Assembly (NCBI GenBank): GCA_041320695.1
Contig: JBGGOQ010000001.1
Coordinates: forward strand, 248,001 to 312,000
Direction: 5' to 3'
DNA: 64,000 nucleotides
From: Caldicellulosiruptoraceae bacterium PP1
Lineage (GTDB): Bacteria > Bacillota > Thermoanaerobacteria > Caldicellulosiruptorales > Caldicellulosiruptoraceae
Positions within the stretch are counted from its first letter, which is position 1; every line of letters begins with the position of its first letter. Shown here piece by piece: positions 44,997 to 53,986 of the stretch. The translations under genes and the position numbers were made by a program. The notes under the pieces were generated by a model that worked only from the letters and a program-made list of their open reading frames with translations, searched no databases and had not been told where the DNA came from.

Positions 44997-47186
44997 TTGA
45001 AAAAATTATATGAAGAAGTTGGATTAACTTATGAAGAATATCAAAAAATTATTGAAATATTAGGACGAGAGCCAAATTTACTTGAATTAAATTTATTTGG
45101 TGTAATGTGGTCAGAGCATTGTGGTTATAAAAACTCTAAAAAGTATTTAAAAATGCTCCCAACGCAAGGCGAACATATCTTGCAAGGACCTGGTGAAAAT
45201 GCAGGTATTGTTAATATAGGAGATAATTTAGCTGTTTGTTTTAAAGTTGAAAGTCATAATCATCCATCAGCTGTTGAACCATTTGAGGGAGCAGCAACTG
45301 GTGTTGGTGGTATAATAAGAGATATCTTCACCATGGGAGCAAGACCTGTAGCAATACTTGATTCATTAAAATTTGGAAAATTAAATAGTCAAAAAAGTAA
45401 ATATCTTTTAGAAGGTGTTGTATCAGGTATATCTTTTTATGGTAATTGTATAGGTATACCAACAGTTGGTGGCGAAACAACCTTTGATGATTCATATAAA
45501 AATAACATCTTAGTTAATGTTATGTGTGTTGGTGTTGTTGAACACAATAAAATATTTAAAGGTAAAGCTGAAGGTATTGGTAATCCTGTATTTTATGTTG
45601 GGCATACAACTGGTAGAGATGGTATGGGGGGTGCTACTTTTGCCTCTGCTGATTTAACTCAAGAATCAGAAGAAAAACGCTCAGCAGTGCAGGTAGGGGA
45701 CCCATTTATGGAAAAACTTCTTTTAGAAGCATGTCTTGAACTTTTTGAAACTGGTTCGGTTGTTGGAATACAAGATATGGGAGCTGCAGGGCTTACATCT
45801 TCAACTTGTGAAACTGCTGCAAGAGCGGGTACAGGAATTGAAATTGATGTTGCATTAGTTCCAAAAAGAGAAGAAGGAATGAATCCTATTGAAATAATGC
45901 TTTCTGAGTCACAAGAGAGAATGCTTGTAATTGTTAAAAAGGGCTGTGAAGATATAGTAAAAAATATATATAAAAAATGGGGTCTAAATGCTGTTCAAAT
46001 AGGTAAGGTTACTGATGATGGTATGTTAAGAGTATTAGAAAATGGTAAAATAGTAGCTGAAGTACCAGCAGAAGCTTTAGCTGAACCACCAGTATATGAT
46101 AGACCAAAAATTAAACCTCAAATTGTTGAAGAAGCAAAAAATTTCGATATAACAAAATTAGGAATGCCTGATGATATTACAAGTATCATTAAAAAAATGG
46201 TTAGTAATAATAATTTAGCAAGCAAGGAATATATTTATAAGCAGTATGACTATATGGTAAGAACAGATACATTAATAAAACCAGGTGCTGATGCATCTTT
46301 GATTAGAATCAAAGGAACAAAAAAAGGTATTGCCGTTACAATAGATAGTAATGGTAGATATTGCTATTTAGATCCATATAAAGGAACAATATTAGTATTT
46401 GCAGAGGCTTATAGTAATATTATTGCAACAGGTGCTAAACCATTAGCAATAACTGATGGATTAAATTTTGGCAGTCCATTAAATCCAGAGGTTTATTATC
46501 AATTTACACAGGCCATTGAAGGACTAAAAGATGCATGTATCCAATATAATATTCCTGTTACTGGCGGTAATGTTTCATTCTATAATCAAACTGAAGAAGG
46601 GCCAATTTATCCAACACCAGTAGTTGGAATGATTGGTTTAATTGATGATTATTATAAAAGCTGTGATATTGCTTTTAAAGAAAATGATGATTATATTGCT
46701 ATTATTGGTTCAACAAATCTTGACTTGGGTGGTTCAGAATATTTAGACTATATCTATGGTAAAGTAACTGGTAATTTGCCAGATATCGATATTAAAAAAC
46801 ATATTGATAGATGTGATAGGATTTTAAGTTGTATTAACCAAGGAATGTTTAATTCTGTTCACGATATTAGTGATGGTGGTTTAATAACTGCTTTATTAGA
46901 AAGCTCATTTAGAGGTAAAAAAGGATTTAATATAGAGATAAAAACTAATATAAGGGAAGATTTTTATTTATTTAGTGAAACCCCAGGGAGATTTTTAGTT
47001 TCATTTAATAGTAAAAATATTGAAAAGATAATTAATATAATTGGGAAAGACGATATAACAATTATTGGTAATGTAACTAATAACTTTGTATCAAATATTA
47101 AAATTAATAATAATATGATTCAACTAAATTTAAATGAGTTATTAGAAATATATCAGGAGGCAATACCATGTGCATTAAAGAGTTAG
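44997..47186 (+). CDS. purL: Phosphoribosylformylglycinamidine synthase subunit PurL
   Basis: A short-form FGAM synthase large subunit of 729 residues with duplicated PurM-like domains. Blocks: [53 protein letters not shown]-like [12 protein letters not shown], and [16 protein letters not shown] in the second half. A GTG at 44988 opens the frame inside the ribosome site GAGGTGAT (44985-44992); TTG at 44997, four bases after that site, is the likely start. Its last 19 bases overlap purF. Confidence 0.96.
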   Translation: MKKLYEEVGLTYEEYQKIIEILGREPNLLELNLFGVMWSEHCGYKNSKKYLKMLPTQGEHILQGPGENAGIVNIGDNLAVCFKVESHNHPSAVEPFEGAATGVGGIIRDIFTMGARPVAILDSLKFGKLNSQKSKYLLEGVVSGISFYGNCIGIPTVGGETTFDDSYKNNILVNVMCVGVVEHNKIFKGKAEGIGNPVFYVGHTTGRDGMGGATFASADLTQESEEKRSAVQVGDPFMEKLLLEACLELFETGSVVGIQDMGAAGLTSSTCETAARAGTGIEIDVALVPKREEGMNPIEIMLSESQERMLVIVKKGCEDIVKNIYKKWGLNAVQIGKVTDDGMLRVLENGKIVAEVPAEALAEPPVYDRPKIKPQIVEEAKNFDITKLGMPDDITSIIKKMVSNNNLASKEYIYKQYDYMVRTDTLIKPGADASLIRIKGTKKGIAVTIDSNGRYCYLDPYKGTILVFAEAYSNIIATGAKPLAITDGLNFGSPLNPEVYYQFTQAIEGLKDACIQYNIPVTGGNVSFYNQTEEGPIYPTPVVGMIGLIDDYYKSCDIAFKENDDYIAIIGSTNLDLGGSEYLDYIYGKVTGNLPDIDIKKHIDRCDRILSCINQGMFNSVHDISDGGLITALLESSFRGKKGFNIEIKTNIREDFYLFSETPGRFLVSFNSKNIEKIINIIGKDDITIIGNVTNNFVSNIKINNNMIQLNLNELLEIYQEAIPCALKS

Positions 47187-48592
47187 AGGAAGAATTTAAA
47201 GACCATTGTGGAGTATTTGGTATTTTTAGCAATAATAGTATTGATGTTGCCAGATTAACTTATTATGCACTTTATGCACTTCAACACAGAGGGCAAGAGA
47301 GTAGTGGTATTGCTGTAAATGATAATGGAACAATTATATACCATAAAGACAATGGTTTGGTAAATGAGGTTTTTGATGAGGTTACATTAAATCACTTGAA
47401 AGGCACTTCTGCAATAGGTCATGTTAGATATTCTACAACAGGTAGTTCTGCACGTGAAAATGCTCAGCCTCTTGTGATTAGATATAGGAAAGGGAATATG
47501 ACACTGGCTCACAATGGTAATTTGGTTAATGCGTATGAATTAAGAGATAAAATGGAACAACAAGGTGCCATTTTTCAAACTGGTATTGATACAGAAGTTA
47601 TTGCAAGTCTTATTTCTCAAAACAGGATTTGGAGTTCTAATATTGAAGAAGCAATATTAAAAACAATGGATATAATTATTGGGTCATATTCTTTGCTTAT
47701 TATGACACAAAATAAACTAATAGGTGTTAGAGACCCAAATGGTATTCGTCCATTAGTATTAGGTAAATACAAGAATAGTTTTTGTTTAGCTTCTGAAACA
47801 TGTGCTTTAGATACAATTGGAGCTGAATATATCAGAGATGTTGAGCCTGGTGAAATTATAACCATAACAAAAAATGGTATTAATAGTATAAAACATAATA
47901 ATTCGAAACCAAACTTGTGCATATTTGAATATATATATTTTGCTCGTGCTGATAGTTATTTTAATTATAAAAGTGTTTATGAAGTTAGAAAAAACTTAGG
48001 AAGATACCTTTGCAAAGAAAGCTATGTTGATTGTGATGTAATTATAGGTGTACCTGATTCTGGAACAACTGCTGCAATAGGTTTTGCTGAAGAATGTGGT
48101 AAAAAATACTCCGAAGGTTTTATTAAAAATAGATATGTTGGTAGAACATTTATTAGTCCTAATCAAGAACACAGAGAAATTGGTGTAAAATTAAAATTAA
48201 ATGTGATTAAAGAAAATATCAAAAATAAAAGAGTCATATTAATTGATGATTCAATAGTTAGAGGTACAACAAGTAGAAAGATTATTAACATGTTAAAAGA
48301 AGCTGGAGCCAAAGAGGTACATGTTAGAATTAGTTCGCCTCCTATATCTTTTCCATGCTTTTACGGAATTGATACTCCAAATAAAGACCAGTTAATTGCT
48401 GCAAATTATTCTGAAACAGAAATTGCAAAAATTTTAGGTGCTGACAGCCTTAAATATTTAAGCATGGATTCATTAAATAAAGCTGTTGATGGAGATATAG
48501 AGAAATACTGTACAGCATGTTTTACAGGAAAGTATGTTACAGAAGTACCAAAAGAATATAATAAGTTTATATTGGAAGGTGGTGACAGATAG
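47168..48592 (+). CDS. purF: Amidophosphoribosyltransferase
   Basis: A protein of 474 residues catalysing the first committed step, PRPP plus glutamine to phosphoribosylamine. The catalytic cysteine is Cys14 after a short propeptide (KDH before CGVFGIF), so maturation by propeptide removal is expected. PRPP loop: [14 protein letters not shown]. Cysteines matching the oxygen-sensitive [4Fe-4S] site of Bacillus PurF are present ([22 protein letters not shown]). ATG has CAGGAGG upstream and lies 19 bases inside purL. Confidence 0.96.
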   Translation: MCIKELEEEFKDHCGVFGIFSNNSIDVARLTYYALYALQHRGQESSGIAVNDNGTIIYHKDNGLVNEVFDEVTLNHLKGTSAIGHVRYSTTGSSARENAQPLVIRYRKGNMTLAHNGNLVNAYELRDKMEQQGAIFQTGIDTEVIASLISQNRIWSSNIEEAILKTMDIIIGSYSLLIMTQNKLIGVRDPNGIRPLVLGKYKNSFCLASETCALDTIGAEYIRDVEPGEIITITKNGINSIKHNNSKPNLCIFEYIYFARADSYFNYKSVYEVRKNLGRYLCKESYVDCDVIIGVPDSGTTAAIGFAEECGKKYSEGFIKNRYVGRTFISPNQEHREIGVKLKLNVIKENIKNKRVILIDDSIVRGTTSRKIINMLKEAGAKEVHVRISSPPISFPCFYGIDTPNKDQLIAANYSETEIAKILGADSLKYLSMDSLNKAVDGDIEKYCTACFTGKYVTEVPKEYNKFILEGGDR

Positions 48593-49621
48593 ATGACAAC
48601 ATATAAAGATGCAGGTGTTAATATTCATGAAGGATATAGGGCAGTTGAAAAGATTAAAAACTTAGCAAAATCAACTTATGATAAAAATGTATTAATTGAT
48701 ATTGGTTCATTTGGTAGTATGTATTCTTTACATGATTTTGAAAGTGATTATATTTTAGTTTCTGGAACAGATGGTGTAGGAACAAAATTAAAGATTGCAT
48801 TTCTTATGGATAAGCATGATACAATTGGTATTGATTGCGTTGCTATGTGTGTTAATGATGTTGTTTCATTAGGTGCAAAACCATTATTCTTTCTTGATTA
48901 TTTTGCATGTGGGAAGCTAAAGGCTGAAAAATTACAAGATATAATAAAAGGTATTTCAGAAGGATGTAAACAATCATCTTGTTCGCTTATAGGTGGTGAA
49001 ACTGCTGAAATGCCTGGTTTTTATAAAGAAAATGAATATGATTTAGCTGGGTTTTGCGTTGGTATTGTTCATAAAGATAAAGCAATAAATCCTTCTAAAA
49101 TTAAAATTAAAGATGCTTTAATTGCTATAAAATCCAGTGGAGTTCATAGTAATGGATTTTCACTTATAAGAAAAGTATTTAATGTTGACAATAATCCAAA
49201 TGTATTAAATAAATATATTGACTCTTTAGGAACAACATTAGGAGAAGAGTTATTAAAACCAACTAAAATATACGTAAAAGCAATTCTTTCATTAATTTCT
49301 GAAGGTATAGATGTTCATGGTATAGCTCATATAACAGGTGGCGGATTTTATGAGAATATTCCACGAATGTTACCTAAAAATATGAAAGCTGTTATAAAAA
49401 AAGAAACAATTGATGTATTACCAATATTTAAATTAGTTATGCAAGAAGGGAATATAGAAGAGAAGGAAATGTTTTCTACATTTAATATGGGTGTCGGTAT
49501 GGTCATTGCAGTATCAGAAAGTAATGCTGAAAAAACAATTTTCAATCTAAATAATAATGGGTATGAAGCTTACATTATTGGAGAAGTTAATGAAGGACAA
49601 AATGAGGTAGAAATAATATGA
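48593..49621 (+). CDS. purM: Phosphoribosylformylglycinamidine cyclo-ligase (AIR synthetase)
   Basis: A 342-residue ATP-dependent enzyme that closes the imidazole ring. Blocks: YKDAGVNIHEGYRAVEKIK, VSGTDGVGTKLKIAF, DCVAMCVNDVVSLGAKPLFFLDYFACGKL, LIGGETAEMPGFY and the C-terminal AHITGGGFYENIPRM. It begins at the base after the purF stop; the ribosome site GGAAGGTGGTGA lies in the end of purF. The stop overlaps purN by 4 bases. Confidence 0.97.
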   Translation: MTTYKDAGVNIHEGYRAVEKIKNLAKSTYDKNVLIDIGSFGSMYSLHDFESDYILVSGTDGVGTKLKIAFLMDKHDTIGIDCVAMCVNDVVSLGAKPLFFLDYFACGKLKAEKLQDIIKGISEGCKQSSCSLIGGETAEMPGFYKENEYDLAGFCVGIVHKDKAINPSKIKIKDALIAIKSSGVHSNGFSLIRKVFNVDNNPNVLNKYIDSLGTTLGEELLKPTKIYVKAILSLISEGIDVHGIAHITGGGFYENIPRMLPKNMKAVIKKETIDVLPIFKLVMQEGNIEEKEMFSTFNMGVGMVIAVSESNAEKTIFNLNNNGYEAYIIGEVNEGQNEVEII

Positions 49622-50274
49622 AAAAATTAGCTGTATTTGTATCTGGTAATGGGTCTAATCTTCAAGCTATTATTGATAATATAAATAACAATCAAATTGA
49701 TGGTAAAATTGAGATTGTCATATCAAATAAAAAGGATGCTTATGCATTAAAAAGAGCAGAAAATAATGGAATTGAAGCCTTATATATATCTAAAAATGAT
49801 TTTTCAACAATTATTGAATATGAACAATATTTAATCAAGATACTTAAGGAAAAATCTATTGATATTATAGTATTAGCCGGATTTTTGTATATTTTTTCAG
49901 AAACATTTATTGACCAATTTCAAAATAAAATAATAAACATTCATCCATCTTTACTTCCTTCATTTGGTGGTAAAGGGATGTATGGCTTAAATGTCCATAA
50001 AGCTGTTATTGAATATGGTGCCAAGATAACTGGTGCTACTGTGCATTTTGTAGATAAGACTCCAGATGGCGGACCAATCATTCTACAAAAAGCAATATAT
50101 GTTGATGAAAATGATACTCCTGAAACACTACAACAAAAAGTATTAACAAAAGCAGAATGGGTAATATTGCCCATTGTTTTAAAGTTGTTATGTAAAGATA
50201 AGATAAAAATAAAAGGACGAAAAGTAATTATTGAGGATAAAGAGATTTTAAAAGAGGTGGATATAAATGTCTAA
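49618..50274 (+). CDS. purN: Phosphoribosylglycinamide formyltransferase
   Basis: A 218-residue enzyme transferring formyl from 10-formyl-THF to GAR. N-terminal phosphate loop [14 protein letters not shown], catalytic Asn-His block [13 protein letters not shown], and the catalytic aspartate in [17 protein letters not shown] are present. It overlaps purM by 4 and purH by 8 bases. Confidence 0.96.
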   Translation: MKKLAVFVSGNGSNLQAIIDNINNNQIDGKIEIVISNKKDAYALKRAENNGIEALYISKNDFSTIIEYEQYLIKILKEKSIDIIVLAGFLYIFSETFIDQFQNKIINIHPSLLPSFGGKGMYGLNVHKAVIEYGAKITGATVHFVDKTPDGGPIILQKAIYVDENDTPETLQQKVLTKAEWVILPIVLKLLCKDKIKIKGRKVIIEDKEILKEVDINV

Positions 50275-51808
50275 AAGATGTTTAATAAGTGTATATGATA
50301 AAAATGGTATACTTGAGTTTGCAAATAAAATAACTAAATTAGGATATGAGATAATCTCTACTGGTGGTACTATGAAATATCTTATGGATAATAGCATTGA
50401 TGTTATTAATATTTCAGATGTAACTGATTTTCCAGAAATATTAGATGGCAGAGTAAAAACATTACATCCAAAGATTCATGCCGGTATATTAGCAATCAAA
50501 AATAATCAAGAACATATAAAAACATTACAAGAGCTTAATATAAATACAATTGATATTGTTGTTGTTAATTTATATCCATTTAAACAAACAATATTTAATG
50601 AAAATCATACATTTTCTGATGCAATAGAAAATATAGATATTGGTGGTCCAACAATGTTAAGGGCTGCTGCAAAAAATTTTGAACATACAATTGTTATAAT
50701 TGATCCAGATGATTACAATTTAGTTACTGAGCAGTTACAAATAAATGGAGAAGTATCATATGAAACAAGGCTTTATTTAGCAACAAAAGTATTTGAATTT
50801 ACTTCATATTATGATTCAATGATATTTAATTATTTTAAACAAAAATCTAATATGGAAGATTTTCCTAATTACTTTACAATGCCATTTGAAAAGGATATTA
50901 ATCTTAGGTATGGCGAAAATCCACATCAAAAAGCATCATTTTATAAACTATCACTACCACAAACTGATAAACAAAATATTGCAAATGCTAAAAAGCTTCA
51001 TGGGAAAGAGTTGTCATATAACAATATATTAGATGCAAATAGTGCAATTGAGCTTATAAAAGAATTTAATGAGCCTACTGCTGTTGCAATTAAACATTTA
51101 AATCCTTGTGCTGTTGCATCAGATGATAATATATTTAATGCATATAAAAAAGCTTATGAATCTGATCCAATATCTATTTTTGGAGGTATTGTTGCATTAA
51201 ATAGAATTGTTGATGAAAAATTAGCTCAAGAATTATATAAAATCTTTCTCGAAATAATTATAGCACCTGAATTTACACAAGAGGCTCTAAACATTTTAAC
51301 AAAGAAAAAGGACTTAAGGTTATTACAATTACCATTAGATAATTTAAAAAGCAGCTTTACTGAATTAAAAAGTGTTAATGGAGGTTTGTTGGTTCAAGAA
51401 AATGATAACAAACTACTACTTGATAATATAAGTTATGTAACTAACAGAAAGCCTACAGAAAAAGAAATGGATGATTTAATATTTGCTTGGAAGGTTGTTA
51501 AGCATGTTAAATCAAATGCTATTGTAGTTGCAAAAGATAAAATGACTTTTGGGATTGGAATGGGACAAACTAATAGAATCTGGTCAACAGAAAATGCAAT
51601 TTCAAGATCAAGGTTTGATTTAAATGGAGCTGTTTTAGCTTCTGATGCATTTTTCCCATTTTCCGATAATGTAGAAGCAGCAAATAAAGCTGGAATTACA
51701 GCTATAATTCAACCGGGTGGTTCTATAAGAGATAATGAATCTATTGAAGTAGCTAATAAATTTGACATTGCTATGGTGTTTACAGGAATTAGACATTTCA
51801 AACATTAA
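50267..51808 (+). CDS. purH: Bifunctional AICAR formyltransferase / IMP cyclohydrolase
   Basis: A protein of 513 residues. The N-terminal MGS-like IMP cyclohydrolase domain (about 1-195: [55 protein letters not shown]) is followed by the AICAR transformylase domain ([58 protein letters not shown]). It finishes IMP synthesis. ATG has AAAGAGGTGG upstream. The end of the gene is coupled by TAATG to a nine-codon mini-frame in the purH-purD gap. Confidence 0.97.
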   Translation: MSKRCLISVYDKNGILEFANKITKLGYEIISTGGTMKYLMDNSIDVINISDVTDFPEILDGRVKTLHPKIHAGILAIKNNQEHIKTLQELNINTIDIVVVNLYPFKQTIFNENHTFSDAIENIDIGGPTMLRAAAKNFEHTIVIIDPDDYNLVTEQLQINGEVSYETRLYLATKVFEFTSYYDSMIFNYFKQKSNMEDFPNYFTMPFEKDINLRYGENPHQKASFYKLSLPQTDKQNIANAKKLHGKELSYNNILDANSAIELIKEFNEPTAVAIKHLNPCAVASDDNIFNAYKKAYESDPISIFGGIVALNRIVDEKLAQELYKIFLEIIIAPEFTQEALNILTKKKDLRLLQLPLDNLKSSFTELKSVNGGLLVQENDNKLLLDNISYVTNRKPTEKEMDDLIFAWKVVKHVKSNAIVVAKDKMTFGIGMGQTNRIWSTENAISRSRFDLNGAVLASDAFFPFSDNVEAANKAGITAIIQPGGSIRDNESIEVANKFDIAMVFTGIRHFKH

Positions 51809-51887
51809 TGGCTATAGATAATGAAAGGAGGAAATAACTTTATCGCATTATTGATTTATTTTTAATGCGATAACTGTTGTGTTTAAT
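51808..51887 (+). promoter_or_regulatory. purH-purD junction: mini-frame, distant Shine-Dalgarno and intervening hairpin
   Basis: The only strong ribosome site, AAAGGAGG (51824-51831), lies 56 bases before the purD ATG. Between them is a perfect 11-bp inverted repeat, TTATCGCATTA / TAATGCGATAA (51840-51850 with 51863-51873). It can be extended outward by AAC/GTT (51836-51838 with 51876-51878) and has no T-run after it. Folding would leave about 13 unpaired bases between the site and the ATG. A nine-codon frame, ATG 51808 to TAA 51835-51837, overlaps the purH stop and reads through the ribosome site. Confidence 0.6.
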
Positions 51888-53141
51888 ATGGAAATATTAG
51901 TAATCGGAAATGGTGGAAGAGAACATGCTATTATATGGAAGTTACTTAAAGATGGCTATAAAAACCTTTATTGTATTCCTGGAAACGCTGGTATTTCACA
52001 ATTAGCAAAATGTATTGATATGAAAATCAATGACTTTAAAGCAATTGCTGATTTTTGTGTATATAATAGCATTGATTTTGTAATAGTTGGTCCTGACAAT
52101 CCACTTGCTGATGGAATTGTAGACTTTTTAAAATCAAGAGGCATCAAAACATTTGGACCAAGTAAAATGGCTTCGGAAATTGAAAGTAGCAAGGTATTTT
52201 CAAAGAATTTAATGAAAAAATATTTAATACCTACTGCAAGCTATGAATGTTTCAACAACTCAAGCAATGCAATTCAATATACAAAGAATAAAAATAGATA
52301 TCCTATAGTTATAAAAGCTGATGGGCTTGCATTAGGGAAAGGTGTTTATATAGCTTATAATGAAGATGAAGCAATTTGTGCAATAAATGAAATAATGGTT
52401 GATAAAAAATTTGGTGAATCTGGAAGTAAGATTGTTATTGAAGAATATCTTGAAGGTTTTGAAACATCATTTTTTATAATATCTGACGGTAAAAACATAG
52501 TACCATTAACAACAGCAAAGGACTATAAAAAAGCATTTGACCAAGATAAAGGTCCTAATACTGGTGGCATGGGTTCTTATTCTCCAAATAATATGGTTGA
52601 TAAAAAAACATATGAATATATTTTAGAAAATATAATGGAAAAAACAGTTTATGCAATGAATAAAGAAGGACGTCCATTCGTTGGTGTTTTATATGGTGGT
52701 TTGATATTAACACAAGATGGTCCTAAAGTATTAGAATTTAATGCTCGATTTGGAGACCCAGAGACACAAGCCATTATGCCTTTAATAAATAGTGATTTAT
52801 TGGAAATAATGATTAAAGCATATGAGGGTAATTTAAAATCTATTGATATTGATATTTCTTCTAAAAATTCACTTTGTTTAGTATTGGCATCTAATGGTTA
52901 TCCAGATAAATATGAAACAGGTTATAAAATAGAAGGAATGGAATACTTATCTGATGATGTTATATTATATCATGCAAATACTAAATTTGATGAAAATAAA
53001 AATATAATTACTGCAGGTGGTCGTGTATTAAATATCTGTGCTATAGGGGAATCTTTAAGCTTAGCAAGAGAAAAGGTATATAGCCAAGTTACAAAAATTA
53101 AATATGATAATATATATTATAGAAAAGATATAGGTATATAA
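51888..53141 (+). CDS. purD: Phosphoribosylamine-glycine ligase
   Basis: A 417-residue ATP-grasp enzyme making GAR. Blocks: MEILVIGNGGREHAIIWK, VVGPDNPLADGIVDFL, IKADGLALGKGVYIA, KGPNTGGMGSYSP-type and VLEFNARFGDPETQ. ATG at 51888 gives the normal family N-terminus; GTG at 51879 is an in-frame alternative that would lie directly after the hairpin. No Shine-Dalgarno is next to either; the nearest is beyond the hairpin described separately. It is the last gene of the operon. Confidence 0.95.
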   Translation: MEILVIGNGGREHAIIWKLLKDGYKNLYCIPGNAGISQLAKCIDMKINDFKAIADFCVYNSIDFVIVGPDNPLADGIVDFLKSRGIKTFGPSKMASEIESSKVFSKNLMKKYLIPTASYECFNNSSNAIQYTKNKNRYPIVIKADGLALGKGVYIAYNEDEAICAINEIMVDKKFGESGSKIVIEEYLEGFETSFFIISDGKNIVPLTTAKDYKKAFDQDKGPNTGGMGSYSPNNMVDKKTYEYILENIMEKTVYAMNKEGRPFVGVLYGGLILTQDGPKVLEFNARFGDPETQAIMPLINSDLLEIMIKAYEGNLKSIDIDISSKNSLCLVLASNGYPDKYETGYKIEGMEYLSDDVILYHANTKFDENKNIITAGGRVLNICAIGESLSLAREKVYSQVTKIKYDNIYYRKDIGI

Positions 53142-53219
53142 AATATGTTTAAAAATAAAATGTTAGTGGTATTATTTACTTGTAAAACTTAACATTTGAT
53201 CAGAAAGGAGAAAAGAATT

Positions 53220-53378
53220 ATGGGAAAATGGGTATGCACTATTTGCGGGTATGAATATGACCCTGAAAAAGGAGATCCAGATAACAATATTCCACCGGGA
53301 ACAAAATTTGAGGATCTACCAGATGATTGGGTTTGTCCAGTTTGCGGTGTTGGAAAAGATATGTTTGATAAAGCTTAA
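53220..53378 (+). CDS. Rubredoxin
   Basis: A 52-residue single-iron electron carrier. Two CxxC-type knuckles, CTICGY (near residue 6) and [11 protein letters not shown] (near 39), with the conserved [23 protein letters not shown] between them, give the full rubredoxin pattern. Such proteins pass electrons to superoxide reductase (a desulfoferrodoxin is encoded at 5.6 kb) and to other oxygen- or peroxide-reducing systems. ATG at 53220 follows AAAGGAGAAAAGAATT; an upstream frame start at 53196 has no ribosome site. Confidence 0.97.
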   Translation: MGKWVCTICGYEYDPEKGDPDNNIPPGTKFEDLPDDWVCPVCGVGKDMFDKA

Positions 53379-53388
53379 ATTAATAACT

Positions 53389-53424
53389 AAACTCCTTCTT
53401 TACATTCAAGAAGGAGTTTTTATC
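53389..53424 (+). terminator. Terminator of the rubredoxin gene
   Basis: A perfect 12-bp stem, AAACTCCTTCTT / AAGAAGGAGTTT (53389-53400 with 53408-53419), has a 7-base loop and is followed by TTTATC. Confidence 0.9.
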
Positions 53425-53431
53425 TTATTTA

Positions 53432-53800
53432 TTATTTTGAATTTGTTTTAAAAGTTCCAGATACTTGTATTCTTGAAACAGTTCCCTTTTTTTCGTCATT
53501 ATACCATATATGAATAATATCATTTACTTTTATATCTTTTAATGTTAACTTCTTTTCTTTCATTTGATTATTTTCTCTTGTTACTGTTAATATTGTTGTA
53601 TTTTTAGTAACTTGTATTGTCTTGGTCTGATTAGTAAGATTAATATTATTTATTCTTCTCCCAAAACCTAATCGGAGATTTGTATTTGATTAATGTTCAT
53701 TTTGAGAAGTAGATTATTTATTATTTTGCTTATTAGTATTTGAAGGTGGCTGTGGATACGAAATAGATGCTATTGTAATTGTTATTTTATCTGAAAATTT
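53432..53800 (-). pseudogene. Decayed reading frame, C-terminal part of a probable exported protein
   Basis: Read on the minus strand, one frame stays protein-like for about 120 codons and ends at TAA 53434-53432, but it is broken by two in-frame TAA codons (within 53701-53720 and about eight codons later, near 53692) and by a TAA at 53803-53801, with no proper start. The product would contain DKITITIASISYPQPP, then TKTIQVTKNTTILTV and LTLKDIKVNDIIHIWY. These alternating strands resemble small beta-barrel (DUF5666-type) domains of exported Firmicute proteins. Both internal TAA codons could come from CAA by one C-to-T change. The rest of the 53.4-53.99 kb gap holds only an inverted repeat and the polA leader. 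Confidence 0.6.
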
Positions 53801-53857
53801 TTAAAACTTCATAATGAACCTGTTCAAAAGTCTCTTCTTTTATGTTAATATAATCAT

Positions 53858-53913
53858 AAGCCATAGTTTCAAGCCTTACTTAATAGACAATGGTTTGTTA
53901 CTATGGCTTGAAA
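53858..53913. repeat. Compound inverted repeat upstream of polA
   Basis: AAGCCATAG and TTTCAAGCC stand side by side (53858-53866, 53867-53875). The single later segment CTATGGCTTGAAA (53901-53913) contains the complement of both, so two alternative 9-bp stems share one arm. There is no T-run. It lies beyond the decayed frame and about 75 bases before polA; function is unknown. Confidence 0.5.
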
Positions 53914-53986
53914 TATTTTGTAATGAAGGTATTATTATAGTAAAAATACTTGAAATTATTTTCTTACTTGAAATGAGGGATTAATA

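Noticed and set aside
51821-51865. Fourteen-codon frame (ATG 51821) running into the purD hairpin
   Set aside because: It has no upstream ribosome site; the nine-codon frame coupled to the purH stop is the better candidate for a translated mini-frame.
53158-53197. Inverted repeat AAATGTTA / TAACATTT between purD and the rubredoxin gene as terminator or operator
   Set aside because: Eight A+T-rich base pairs with a 24-base loop and no T-run; could easily be chance.
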